Positions 34,626-45,546 of a stretch of 64,000 nt of DNA are shown one piece after another. Positions within the stretch are counted from its first letter, which is position 1; each line of letters starts with the position of its first letter. A model generated the notes under the pieces. It was given only the letters and a program-made list of their open reading frames with translations. It did no database searches and was not told the origin of the DNA. The DNA comes from Craterostigma plantagineum. Taxonomy: Eukaryota; Streptophyta; Magnoliopsida; Lamiales; Linderniaceae. The translations under genes were made by a program, and so were the position numbers. Where the stretch lies: the NCBI GenBank assembly GCA_027422505.1, contig JAPQWV010000018.1, positions 19,796,001-19,860,000 on the forward strand, in the 5' to 3' direction.

Positions 34626-35920
34626 GGAAAACCCAAAATGTTTCCTAACCACATGAACCAATTTAGTCTTCAATATTTCTCATGGATCAATTTAATCATT
34701 GACGTTGTCGATTTTGAATCAAATTGGTCCTTATATTAGATGACCATCAAGTTGGATGAAACTGACACGAATCTACGGGGCCAGCACCTTCTTTGGCCAG
34801 ATTTTCCAATCTTTTCACACTTACAGTTCACTGTGCCCTTTACTTATCTTTTAAGAAAAGGTTCAAGATCCATACCTGGGCAAAGCCAAGTAGAAAAACT
34901 CCATTGGGTTTACTACTTTATTAATATCCGGTTCATCGAGAAAAAGATTGGAAATGAATATGGATCAGTCAACGGAGTACGTGGTCAATTCAAAGGGGCG
35001 AGGGAGCTGGTTCAGCATTCATGGAGAAGATGTCCTCCGGCGGAACTCCAAGTTGAGGAGTTACTCGGAATGCTGCCAACGATCCGAACGGTACAATCAA
35101 GTAATAGGACAATAAATATATCCCAACCAAAGAGGTGTATGTGGTCGTATTCTGGGCCGGAGCAATGGATGCAGGAGTGGAAAGTGGTGTGGGTCCGGAT
35201 CAACGATATCATTCGACTAAACGTGTGTAGACCAAGGTTTTCATAACCGAACCGGACCGGCTGGATCCGACTTGAAACCGGTGAACCGATCGGAAAAAGA
35301 AAAGATGGGTTTTAAAAAGAAAAAATAATTTCGATCCGATCCCATTCCGATTCCTGATTTATTTTAAAAAAAAAATAAAAAATTAAAACAAATAATAATT
35401 AGATAAGAAAATAACAAATTTGCAGAAAAGATGGGTTTTGTCTAGTGGATAAGTATTTGGTGTAAAAGTTTTTAATTGGGGTTGGGGTCAAGTCAACCAC
35501 ATTTTAAACCAATTTTTAAGTAACATATGAACTCAATAAATTTTCATTTATTTAATTTGAGCCCTCCATTTATCAATTAATTTTTGACACCCCGTTATAG
35601 AATTAAATTTTAACCACCATTAAATTCTACTTCGGGAAAATACATAAACCATATATATTTTTAATAGCATCTGTTTTACTCCGGTTTGATTCCATTATAC
35701 CAGTTAAACCACTAAAATTTTCGATCTGGTTCTAAAACTCGGTTTTAAAAACAATGGTGTAGACACATGTCAATTTTCCATCCAAATTGACGGCTATCGT
35801 AGGAAATGACAATTTGGTTCAAAATCGATAATATCAATGGCTAAATTGATCAACGCCAAATATTGGGACTAAATTGGTCTTTGTGTTAAACAGGTGGGAT
35901 TATTTTAGGGTTTCTCCCCA
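34626..35920. mobile_element. Candidate MULE-like element with ~120-bp terminal inverted repeats
   Basis: Sequence at about 34650-34765 (ACCAATTTAGTCTTCAATAT, GTCGATTTTGAATCAAATTG) recurs inverted at about 35770-35895 (CAATTTGGTTCAAAATCGA, ATATTGGGACTAAATTGGTC). Such long terminal inverted repeats are typical of Mutator-like elements. The interior holds an unrecognised 168-codon frame (34740-35246) and a nested hAT MITE. A 9-bp target duplication was not found, and the outer borders are approximate. A single related end is seen at about 62700-62850. Confidence 0.6.
35233..35756. mobile_element. hAT-type MITE nested in the MULE-like element
   Basis: A perfect 8-bp duplication GTGTAGAC flanks it (35225-35232 and 35757-35764). 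The ends CAAGGTTTTCATAACCG and, complemented, CATTGTTTTTAAAACCG are inverted repeats. CCGGTT/AACCGG motifs are frequent near both ends. The 524-bp element is non-coding. Confidence 0.88.
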
Positions 35921-36001
35921 AATATCTCTATTTCGTTTTTACAAGTCTACATTCATCGGAGTACACTGTGGGCGAGAAGACAGTAGGCAGTGGAGTAAGC
36001 G

Positions 36002-37526
36002 ATGGCGGCTGAGACTTCCTCCGGCGGAAGAGGCGGCGATGAGATGACCGTCGAGGAATGCCAGAATATGATAAACAGAAGCCTCCGCAGTACGATTCCT
36101 ATCGACATTCCTTTGTTAAATTTGTTATGTCTTCCTTTTAATCCTTCAAGGTCTTTAAGGTCTCCTCACTCATTCAAAAACGTAAGTTAGAACTTAACTT
36201 TGTTGTGTGAAGCGCCAATGGTGAAATTCCTGAGGGAGCATCTCGAGAAATCTGGGTGCAGCATCGGTACTAATTTCATAAAAGCCGTCAATTGCGATCA
36301 AAATCGTAAAGCAACTGCTGGCGGTTATCAGACGGGTGAAGGGGTCGGTAAATTCGATTGTTGACTTCAATCAAATTCTTATCTCACTGTGTTGATCCGA
36401 ATTTGAAGTTATACATTTTCTTTGTTTTTAGATAATCGTGTGCAGTAATCATCTGAAGATTCAAGACGAGGTCACTCAAGTTGTGATTCACGAGCTCATT
36501 CATGCATACGACGAATGTCGCGGTGCAAATTTGGATTGGACAAACTGTGCTCATCATGCCTGCAGTGAAGTGTGTCGCATTTGCATATGGGTTTTGATTT
36601 CTGATTCATTTCCTTGACTTTCTTCGGATTTATTGGGTGTGTTTCTACCAAGCAGATTAGGGCTGGTCACCTAAGTGGCGACTGTCATTATAAGAGGGAA
36701 CTACTTCGTGGGTATCTGAAGATAAGAGGGCACGAGCAGGTGAATCTCGTAACATCCAATGTTATTTTGCTATGTGTCTATATGCTCATTATCTGTTGTA
36801 TTTCTTTTTGATGTTAGCGTAGAACACAATCTTTTGGAATCTTATGAACCACTTCTTAAAAAAGTGAGAGGGAATGATTTAGTCTGGACTATGGATTATA
36901 CTTTCCTGTCCTGCTTTTTCTTTTTCTTCTACGGAAAAAGTTTTATGCGGATTCTTGAGGACATTGTGAATATGAGATAGGCTGTTTAAGTTGCTCTGTG
37001 TCATTAATTATATCGACTGAGCTTAATACATGTGAATGCCTATGACACCGTTCTTTGCTATGTTTGAAGAGTTCAGATGAGTTGATGTGCTGCTGAGCTT
37101 TCTTTCACTTGTTTTACTTTGATTTGGCATATCAAAAGGTCTTATTTTGCAAGATAATTATGAGGTCCATGATATTCTGTTGATGTATTTGACTAACACA
37201 TGGAAACTTATTGTCTTCCGAGGATTAAAAAAGTATGAGGAAGGCCTGTTTCCATTCGTTATCGGCCATTCTATGCATAATATAATTCGGCAAATGAAAT
37301 GAAATTAGATCACTGGTTTTCCTTCCTCCTTCCTTCCTTCTTGTTTATGGACAGTCTTCTTAGAGAACCTGTTAATTAATTTTGTGGGTAGGAATGCGTG
37401 AGGCGAAGAGTAATGAAATCAGTGACAAGCAACCCATTCTGCTCCGAAGCTGCTGCCAAGGATGCAATGGAAGCTGTTTGGGATGTTTGTTACAATGACA
37501 CGAAACCATTCGATCGAGCCCCATGA
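36002..37526 (+). CDS. ATP23: ATP23-type mitochondrial inner-membrane metalloprotease
   Basis: Five exons: 36002-36089, 36213-36343, 36432-36569, 36656-36739 and 37392-37526. They sum to 576 nt, giving 191 residues. The zinc-protease motif HELIH is in VVIHELIHAYDECR. Around it lie the conserved CSNHLKIQDEV, NCAHHACSEIRAGHLSGDCH and the C-terminal CVRRRV and CYNDTKPFDRAP. This is the M76/ATP23 family (also called Ku70-binding). In yeast, Atp23 works in the mitochondrial intermembrane space, processing and assembling ATP synthase subunit 6; function in plants is inferred from that. The N-terminus is short and has no clear presequence, as is usual in the family. The gene begins about 80 bp beyond the MULE-like element, whose end lies in its promoter region. 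Confidence 0.93.
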
Positions 37527-37993
37527 TGTAAGAACGTTGATTCTTGTTATTAGTATTCCCACATTTGATCATTGCATATTCAAAATGGGTTATCATATAC
37601 CAAGAGACCTTTATTTAAAAAGTTACTGTGGCTTTTTTTCTTGAAAATTTCCTTGAAGTATCTTATCTACTTTTTTTGCATCAATATATACATACATTAC
37701 GCATATATATTGTGTTCATGATCGTCGTCATCCTTCTCATCAAGAAACATTTCCATTGACGACCCTAATTTTAAGTAACATGATTATGCCACCATAATTT
37801 TAGTCTATCGGAAAATGATTGGGCATCTTTTATTGCGAGTACCTTAGTCGTTTCCTACGTTTATAAGAGGATCTGGATAATCCAACTGTTCCTTTCCGTT
37901 TTGTTTTTTTCTTTTTGTTATTTCATCGGCCGACCAATTTTAACTAATATTTTCTTTAAAAATGACGGTTTCCTTATTTACATCGTCACTACA
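37527..37993. other. 3' flank of ATP23 gene, no further gene seen
   Basis: The stretch probably includes the ATP23 3' UTR. It is AT-rich and no other feature is visible before the SINE. Confidence 0.5.
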
Positions 37994-38006
37994 CGTAAAC
38001 ACGAGT

Positions 38007-38039
<33 letters not shown>

Positions 38040-38294
38040 CGGTCCCGAGGTATCCCCACACAGCCCGGCTATGGGCTAATCGCCACACACTCCAGAGGTG
38101 GGACTAATCCCCGGGGTCAGATGGATACATCCCAAACCCACCCAACAACGATAGTCATGGGCCTAAGCCCATGGGGATTTTCCAAAGTCATGTGGGAGGT
38201 GGGGTTCGAACCCCTGACCTCCTAATCACATGAACTTTGGATGCCTCAGCTTGGCCACTAGAGCCAAGCCTCATTGGCGTAAACACGAGTGACT
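37994..38294 (-). mobile_element. tRNA-derived SINE with 17-bp target duplication
   Basis: The body, 38011-38277, reads on the minus strand from GAGGCTTGGCTC to a 29-base A tail (T run at 38011-38039). A-box-like TAGTGGCCAAGC and a B box GGTTCGAACCC are spaced as in tRNA promoters. It is flanked by a perfect direct repeat CGTAAACACGAGTGACT (37994-38010 and 38278-38294). Such elements are transcribed by Pol III and moved by LINE enzymes. The clean tail and duplication indicate a fairly recent insertion. Confidence 0.9.
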
Positions 38295-38508
38295 CATCAA
38301 GCGGAAATTGTCAAATATCTTGACAGCAACACAACTAATACAAAAAGAGAAATAATCATATTTCCGCGTAAAATAATACAACTTTCCAACCTAAAATTTA
38401 TTATACCTTCAAAAGAAAATATTCATTTGTTGAGTTTGACGTACTTCCAATAAGATCCATTCAGTACGATTGAGAAATAATAACGTGATGCAAAATAATA
38501 GAAGACTA
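38295..38508. other. Short spacer between SINE and Copia element
   Basis: AT-rich, no feature recognised. It ends in the GACTA target duplication at 38504-38508. Confidence 0.6.
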
Positions 38509-38730
38509 TGTTGTGAAATTATTGTAAGAGAGTATAAAGCATAAGATGGAATTCTTTCATTCACTTATCTATTTCACTTCACACTCACCTCTATTTAGAG
38601 GCTTGAGGTAGTAGCCTTCACATTTGATGTTACATAAATAGAATTAAGAGTTGGGGAGGTTATGTGTTGAGGAGGTTATAGGTTAAGGAGGTTATGAGTG
38701 GACATCCACATAAGACCCATGTTTATAACA
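38509..38730 (-). repeat. Copia 3' LTR
   Basis: Bounded by TGTTGTGAAATT and GTTTATAACA. It is preceded, on the minus strand, by a purine-rich tract. Confidence 0.93.
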
Positions 38731-38940
38731 CTCCCCCTTGGATGTCCATCTTTCGGTAAAATGCCTTGTTAAAACCTTACTAGAAAAAACCCAGAGGGAT
38801 AAAACCCTAGTTAAGAAAAAAGAGTACATTTTCCTATACAACGTTGCCTCGTTAAAAACCTTACCCGGAAAACCCAATGGGAAAAAACCGTGGTTAAGGA
38901 AAAAAGAGTACAACATATATTTCTCCCCCTCTTGAGTACG

Positions 38941-41900
38941 TCATTTGATATTCTTCATTCGACGCATTCCAATTTTATAAACTAACTTTTCAAATATTGA
39001 AGTAGGCAGTGATTTCGTCAACAAATCCGCTAGATTGTCACATGAACGAATTTGTTGAACGATAATTTCACCATTCTTTTGAAGATCGTGAGTGAAAAAG
39101 AACTTTGGTGAGATATGTTTCGTCCGATCACCCTTTATGTAACCTTCCTTTAATTGAGCGATACATGCGGCGTTATCTTCGAATAATATTGTTGGAGCTC
39201 CTTTGTCCAAATTTAAGCCGCATGTTCCTCGAACATGATGAATTACTGATCTCAACCAAAAACACTCCCGACTTGCTTCGTGTATTGCCAAAATTTCGGC
39301 ATGGTTTGAAGAAGTGGCGGCTATAGTTTGTTTCATTGAGCGCCAAGAAATAGACGTACCACCACATGTAAAAATATAACCCGTTTGGGACCGAGCATTA
39401 TGCGGATCAGACAAATAACGAGCATCTGCATAGCCTATAAGATCGGATTTGCAGATTTAGGATAGTAAAGACCCAAATCTGTCGTACCTTGAAGGTATTG
39501 AAATACATGCTTAATGCCATTCCTATGCCTTCGTGTGGGTGAAGAACTATACCTTGCTAGCAAATTAATCGCAAATGATATATCAGGACGGGTATGTCTT
39601 GCAAGATACATTAGTGCTCCTATTGCACTTAGATATGGTACTTCTGGACCAAGTAGTTCTTCATTATTCTCACGAGGTCGAAATGGATCTTTATTCACAT
39701 CAAGTGATCTCACTATCATAGGCGTGCTCAATGGGTGTGCTTTATCCATATAAAAGCGTTTAAGCACTTTTGCAGTATAAGCGGATTGATGCAAGAATAC
39801 GCTATCATCAAGATGCTCAATTTGTAAACCAATGCAAAATTTTGGCTTGCCAAGATCCTTCATTTCAAATTCTCGCTTTAAATAATAAGACGCTTTTTGG
39901 AGCTCTTCGGGAGTTCCAATTAGATTAAGGTCATCGACATATACAGCTATCATGACAAAATTTAAACCTGATCTCTTTATAAATAAACAAGGACATATTT
40001 GATCATTTTTATATCCTTCTTTTAATAGGTATTCGCTAAGGCGATTATACCACATACGTCCGGCTTGCTTTAAACCGTAAAGAGATATGCATAGTTTGAT
40101 CGAGTAAAGATCACGAGAACTATTACTATATTAATCAGGCAGTTTAAATTCTTCAGGGAGTTTATATAAATATCACTATCTAACGAGCCATATAAATATG
40201 CCGTGACAACATCCATCAAACGCATTTCTAGGTTTTCGTTTGATGCCAGACTTATTAAATATCGAAAACTAGTCGCATCCACTACGGGGGAATACGTTTG
40301 ATCATAATCAATGCCTGGTTTTGAGAAAAACCTTGTGCTACAAGACGCGCCTTATATCGCACAATTTCACTTTTCTCATTTCTTTTCCTCACAAAAACCC
40401 ATTTATACCCTACGGGCTGCACATCTTCTGGTGTGCGCATTACTGGTCCAAAAACTTTATGTTTTGCCAGTGAATTCAATTCAGCTTGAATTGCGTCTTT
40501 CCACTTTGGCCAATCATCTCTAAGCTTACATTCATTCATAGACCTAGGTTCAAGATCCTCATTATCATTAATAATTATTTTTGCCACTGCATATGCAAAA
40601 ATATCGTCGACGTTTATTTCATTTCGATTCCATATTTTTCTACTCATGACATAATTTATTGAGATCTCATGATTATCAACATTTTCGGGTACCTGTGTTT
40701 CTTCTGGAAACTTTTCAATCGTCATGTCAGTAGACTCTTCAGGAGTAGTTTCCTCGGGACCACCATGAATTATTGCTCCTTTTCTTTTACGAGGAACTTT
40801 ATCTTTAGAACCGATCGGTCTACCGCGTTTTAAACGTGTCGTAGACTCACTAGCAGTGGTTATTTGTCCTTCAAGGACACTAATTTTAATCGGAGCATTA
40901 ACGGCCAGAATATGAGATTTAGTAACTCTTTTAGGGTCAGTAAACGCGTCTGGTAATTGATTTGCTAAATTTTGCAAATGAATTATCTTTTGAACTTCCA
41001 GTTCACATTGCTTAGTACGAGGATCATAATGAGAATGATAATTCATTCCAACTAATTTTCTTTTACGGCGTTTTTTCATCTCCCCCTAATGTTGGGAAAA
41101 CTGATTCGTCAAAATGACAATCAGCAAATCTGGAATTAAATAAATTTCCAGTCTTTGGCTCGAGATACTTAACTATAGATGGAGGTTCAAAGCCAACATA
41201 AATTCCCAACCTTCTTTGAGGCCCCATCTTTGTACGTTGCGGTGGATTAATCGGAACATAGACCGCACACCCAAATATTTTTAGGTGGGAAATATTTGGT
41301 TCCTGACCCTGAACCAATTGTATTGGGGAGACCTCATGGTAATGCGTTGGTCTAATGCGAATTTGCGCTGCCGCATGTAAAATAGCATGACCCCAAGCAG
41401 AAGTTGGGAGATTCGCTCTCATAAGTAATGGCCGAGCAATTAATTGTAAGCGCTTTATAAACGATTCTGCAAGACCGTTTTGTGTATGAACATAAGCTAC
41501 TGGATGTTCGACACTTATCCCAATTGACATGCAATAATCATTAAATGATTGTGATCAAAATTCACTAGCATTGTCAAGACGGATTGTCTTGATAGGATAA
41601 CTGGGAAAATGAGCGCGTAACCGAATCAATTCACCTAATAATCTCGCAAATGCGAGGTTGCGAGTTGATAATAAGCATACATGTGACCATCTCGTCGATG
41701 CATCGATTAAAATCATAAAATAACGAAATGGTCCACACGGTGGGTGAATTGGCCCACGTATATCGCCATGTATGCGCCCAAAAATTTAGGAGATTCATTT
41801 CTTATTTTTAATTGCGAAGGCCGAATAATTAATTTTCCTTGAGAGCATGCAACACAAGAGAATTCATTAAATTGAAGTATTTTTCGATTATTCAAAGAAT

Positions 41901-41955
41901 GACCACATGAATTCTCAATAATTCTTCGCATCATTATAGAACCGGGATGGCCCAA
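38941..41955 (-). pseudogene. Copia pol: GAG-pre-integrase, integrase, RT, RNase H (frame-broken)
   Basis: Minus-strand segments, in order: GAG-pre-integrase at 41955-41713 (MGHPGSIMMRRII, FSCVACSQGK); integrase core and C-terminus at 41530-41063 (HTQNGLAESFIKRLQLIARP, HLKIFGCAVYVPI); linker and RT start at 41079-40282 (WKDAIQAELNSLAKHKVFGP, GYKWVFVRKRNEKSEIVRYK); RT at 40282-39435 with the active-site YVDDLNLIG; and RNase H at 39414-38941 (DPHNARSQTGYIFTCGGTSI, EDNAACIAQL). The breaks between these segments, and a stop near 41560 in integrase, mean no complete polyprotein can be made. Confidence 0.9.
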
Positions 41956-42549
41956 CCGGTTATGCCAAATAATAAACTCATCATCATTTGTAAACTTCTG
42001 GTTTACAATTGTATATGATTCAAACGTAGAAATATGCGTTTAGTACAATCCCGAGGAATAAGAAGGTAATTTTCCAATACAACTTTCTCTTCGGAAATAA
42101 TACTTGTAATATACAAGTATTCAGCTTCCTTCATAATATGATATCCATTCCGGCGGATATCTTTAAAACTCAATAAATTTCAATTCGACTTTGAAGAATA
42201 TAATGCATCATCTACGCAAAATTTTGTTCCTCGGGCAAAATTATTATTGCTCTTCCGGAGCCTTCGATAATATTTGTACTACCACATATAGTACTAACAT
42301 GTGACTCTTTCATCACCGAGAAGAAAAATATTTCTTGTCTTTAAATATTGAATGCGTTGTTGCGCTGTCCGCGAGACATAATTCTTTGTCATTCGTACGA
42401 GAAACGTCCATTTTCTTAGAAGCAGAAAATAAAATAATATTAATATTATAAGATAAGAGAAATATAATACAATGGATAAATTATTGATAAAATTGCATCA
42501 CATCAGTATAATTGAAAAGACTTCTTAGACATTTCTAGGATTATCACCT

Positions 42550-43574
42550 TCAGTGTAGTTTCAATAGTTTCACCTTTCGAGGTGACTACCACTAGTTTCA
42601 TCTTCTGGGTTATTGACAAAGAAATCCGCAACATCTAGAGAAGTAAAATCATTTAAGCCATCATCGGCGAGACCAAGATCACTACGAAAGTTTGTCTCGA
42701 CATTTTTCTCTTTTTTCTTCAACGATGCCTGGTAGGGGTCGACGAAATGCTTTGGCGTACGACAGGTACGAGACCAATGGCCTTTCAAGCCGCAACGGTG
42801 GCATTCATTTTCCACTTTCTTTTTACCTTGATCACCATCTTTCTCATAATTGTTACCCTTCCACTTCTGGTGGTGAGTTGCATTTTTGGTATAACCACCA
42901 CGATTATAATGATTCCTTGCACGTCCACGACCACGACCACGACCACGTCCTCTAACTTGCTTATAATCACGTTGCACGGCTGACGCGTTTACTTCAGGCC
43001 AGTTGGACGGGCCTTGTGATTTTTCAACAAAAGCTCATTGTTTTGTTCAGCAACAAGAAGACAAGAGATCAATTATATTTTTAAAACCCTTTTCACAATA
43101 TTGCTGCTGCAGGAGCACATTCGAAGCGTTAAAAGTGGAGAAAGTTTTCTCCAACATGTCTTTATCGGTCACTTTCTCGCCACATAATTGCAATTGAGAA
43201 CCGATTCTAAAGATTGCTGAGTTATACTCACTTACGGTTTTGAAATCTTGCAGATGCAAGTGTATCCAATCGTAACGAGCTCGTGGAAGAGTAACCGCCT
43301 TTTGATGTTCGTACCTTTCCTTCAAGCTTGTCCACAAGACAAGTGGATCTTTGATCGTCAGGTACTCACTTTTCAGCCCCTCGTCAAGATGGTGACGGAG
43401 AAATATCATTGCTTTGGCCTTTTCTTGATTAGTGGCTTCATTTTCGGCTTTTATGGTCTCACCAAGACCATAGCATCTAGATGGATTTCAGCATCTAGAA
43501 CCCATGACAAGTAATTCTTCCCCGTGATATCAAGAGCGACGAACTCAAGTTTTGCAAAGTTAGCCATAACGAAA
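42550..43574 (-). pseudogene. Copia gag with zinc knuckle
   Basis: On the minus strand gag starts near 43568 (MANFAKLEFVALDITGKNY) and continues through MIFLRHHLDEGLKSEYLTIK to an RNA-binding RGRGRGRGR tract and the zinc knuckle CHRCGLKGHWSRTC at about 42800-42760. The frame breaks at least twice, so the protein would be truncated. Confidence 0.85.
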
Positions 43575-43665
43575 AAGCGTATTAGAAAATACGTAAAGTA
43601 CAAAGAACCGAACTTACTCAATAAGAAATAAACATTGCTTCGGCTAGAGTCTCGTGCTGATAACG

Positions 43666-43887
43666 TGTTGTGAAATTATTGCAAGAGAGTATAAAGAATA
43701 AGAGGGAATTCTTTCATTCACTTATCTATTTCACTTCACAATCACCTCTATTTATAGGCTTGAGGTAGTAGCCTTCACATTTGATGTTACATAAATAGAA
43801 TTAATAGTTGGGGAGGTTATGTGTTGAGGAGATTATAGGTTAAGGAGGTTATGAGTGGACATCCACATAAGACCCATGTTTATAACA
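43666..43887 (-). repeat. Copia 5' LTR
   Basis: Seven substitutions separate it from the LTR at 38509-38730. It is followed on the minus strand by the leader and gag. Confidence 0.93.
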
Positions 43888-44385
43888 GACTAGAACTTTT
43901 GCTCGGAGTTTGTTTAAAATATAATTATATTTAATCTTACTTCAATTTTGAGAAATAACGTAATTTTTAAATATATAAAAGAAAAAAAGTAATGTGTAGG
44001 AATATAAATACAACAAATAACTAATTCGAAGTGATATGATAATTATTCAATTAAATTACATTATAAATAAATGTGTTTAATTGAAAATAAGTTGACATAC
44101 AAAATATGACAGTTTTATATCGCCTTCAACCCTTAGAGTGTGTTTGGTTGAGGGTATTAGAGGGGATTAGGGAGTATATGATTTACTAAAGTAGTGTTTG
44201 GTTGAAGGGTTTATTTAAAGGTGAGATTTAATTAATACCCCTTAATACCCCTTATTAGGTATTAATTAAAGGAGTCTCACCCCTCCCTTTATTTAATACC
44301 ACCTTATTATTAATTATTTTTATTTCAAATTTTATTATTTTTCTTTTTTTCCTTTCTAATCCCTCCCCCCTCTCTCTCCCGTCTC

Positions 44386-44388
<3 letters not shown>

Positions 44389-44447
<59 letters not shown>
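44389..44447. repeat. (CT)n microsatellite
   Basis: About 29 uninterrupted CT units lie within the MITE. A second CT array is at 44510-44544. Confidence 0.95.
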
Positions 44448-44450
<3 letters not shown>

Positions 44451-44504
44451 TCCTCTCTCACCGTCTCCACCTCTCCCCCACACTCTCTCTCCCCCACTCT
44501 CCCT

Positions 44505-44509
<5 letters not shown>

Positions 44510-44544
<35 letters not shown>
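44510..44544. repeat. (CT)n microsatellite, second array
   Basis: About 17 CT units, separated from the first array by CT-rich imperfect sequence. Confidence 0.9.
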
Positions 44545-44548
<4 letters not shown>

Positions 44549-44772
44549 TCTCTCTCCACTCTCTTTCTACCGAAAATTTTAATTGGAGAAAGGGTAAATT
44601 TGTAATTATAATTATGAAAACCTAATACCATTTAAACCCATATATCAAACATGTCAGACATCATTACTTGATCTCATCAACCAAACATTCCCAAAATTCA
44701 TACCCTCCATTATATAAATCCAACTTAAACTAATACCATCTAAACTCATCCCTCCAACCAAACGGGCCCTTA

Positions 44773-45546
44773 ATACATAATTTGTATGTTTAGCACACCG
44801 AATGTATATGCAAACATATCAATAATTTTATATTTTGAACATAATTATTAATTAATAAATTTTAATTAGAGATACTGTAATAAATTAAAATATTAAGAGT
44901 AAAATTGTAATTAAACAATAACGATAAAATTGTAAATCATTGTTTATCAACAGACGAATCTGACTATTGTTATCCTCTTACGCTCTTTACACTGTACGAG
45001 ATCATCTATTCCACAATGTGTTTCACTAGTTGTTTCAACTTACGAAAACTCGTTACACCTTCCCACCCAATGTTTAAACACTAGTAAATATCGTCACACC
45101 CATAAATATTATTACATATTGTTTAAACACAAATAAATGTTGTGAATATAAGATAAAAAATATATACTAATGATTTGGAATAGATAGTGGAACATAGTTT
45201 GGAATATAGGATCTTAGCCATCTTTATGCAAGAGTATAAATAAATGGTATTAGATTATATTTCTAGAGAAGGAATGATTCCACACTAGGAGCGAATACAA
45301 TAATTGCCTTGAGAAGACCGAAACTTCCAAAGTAAACGCACGGACAAAGAAGATCGGAAGGTAATAGTTTTGAAGTCACCAAGAAATTTCCACAAATATT
45401 ACACCTCCTTTTTCTTCTCCGCAATACTTTTTGAGTTCTATTTGATATCAGTATTCTCCGTTATTTCTTAGTTGAAAACTTCTAATTTATTCTATTACAC
45501 ACACAGTATATATTTCTTTCAAAGAAACAATTTCAGTACGACGGTT
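44773..45546. other. Upstream region of F-box gene
   Basis: AT-rich DNA with no element ends seen. The last part should hold the promoter and 5' UTR of the F-box gene. Confidence 0.5.

Larger units (their letters stand above)
38509..43887 (-). mobile_element. Ty1/Copia retrotransposon, full length but coding-defective
   Basis: The 5379-bp element has two 222-bp LTRs (38509-38730 and 43666-43887) and a perfect 5-bp duplication GACTA at 38504-38508 and 43888-43892. On the minus strand the order is 5' LTR, gag, protease, integrase, RT, RNase H, polypurine tract (GGGGGAG, complement of about 38731-38740) and 3' LTR. After the 5' LTR the sequence TTATCAGCACGAGA may be the primer site, in a position that fits an internal tRNA fragment. 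The LTRs differ at 7 of 222 positions. Despite this, pol is broken by stops and frameshifts. Confidence 0.93.
44136..44769. mobile_element. PIF/Harbinger-like (Tourist) MITE with CT-rich core
   Basis: The ends GAGTGTGTTTGGTTGAGGG and TCCAACCAAACGGGCCC are inverted repeats. A TTA trinucleotide is found on both sides (44133-44135 and 44770-44772), the usual target duplication of PIF/Harbinger elements. The core holds two (CT)n arrays. There is no transposase. Confidence 0.7.

Noticed and set aside
34740..35246. 168-codon plus-strand frame as a host gene
   Set aside because: No domain, signal or splice context is recognised, and it lies inside a long-TIR element and runs over a hAT insertion edge.
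38200..38277. Possible tRNA gene (GGTTCGAACCCC with an A-box-like sequence)
   Set aside because: There is no acceptor stem or anticodon arm, and the A tail and 17-bp duplication show it is a SINE.
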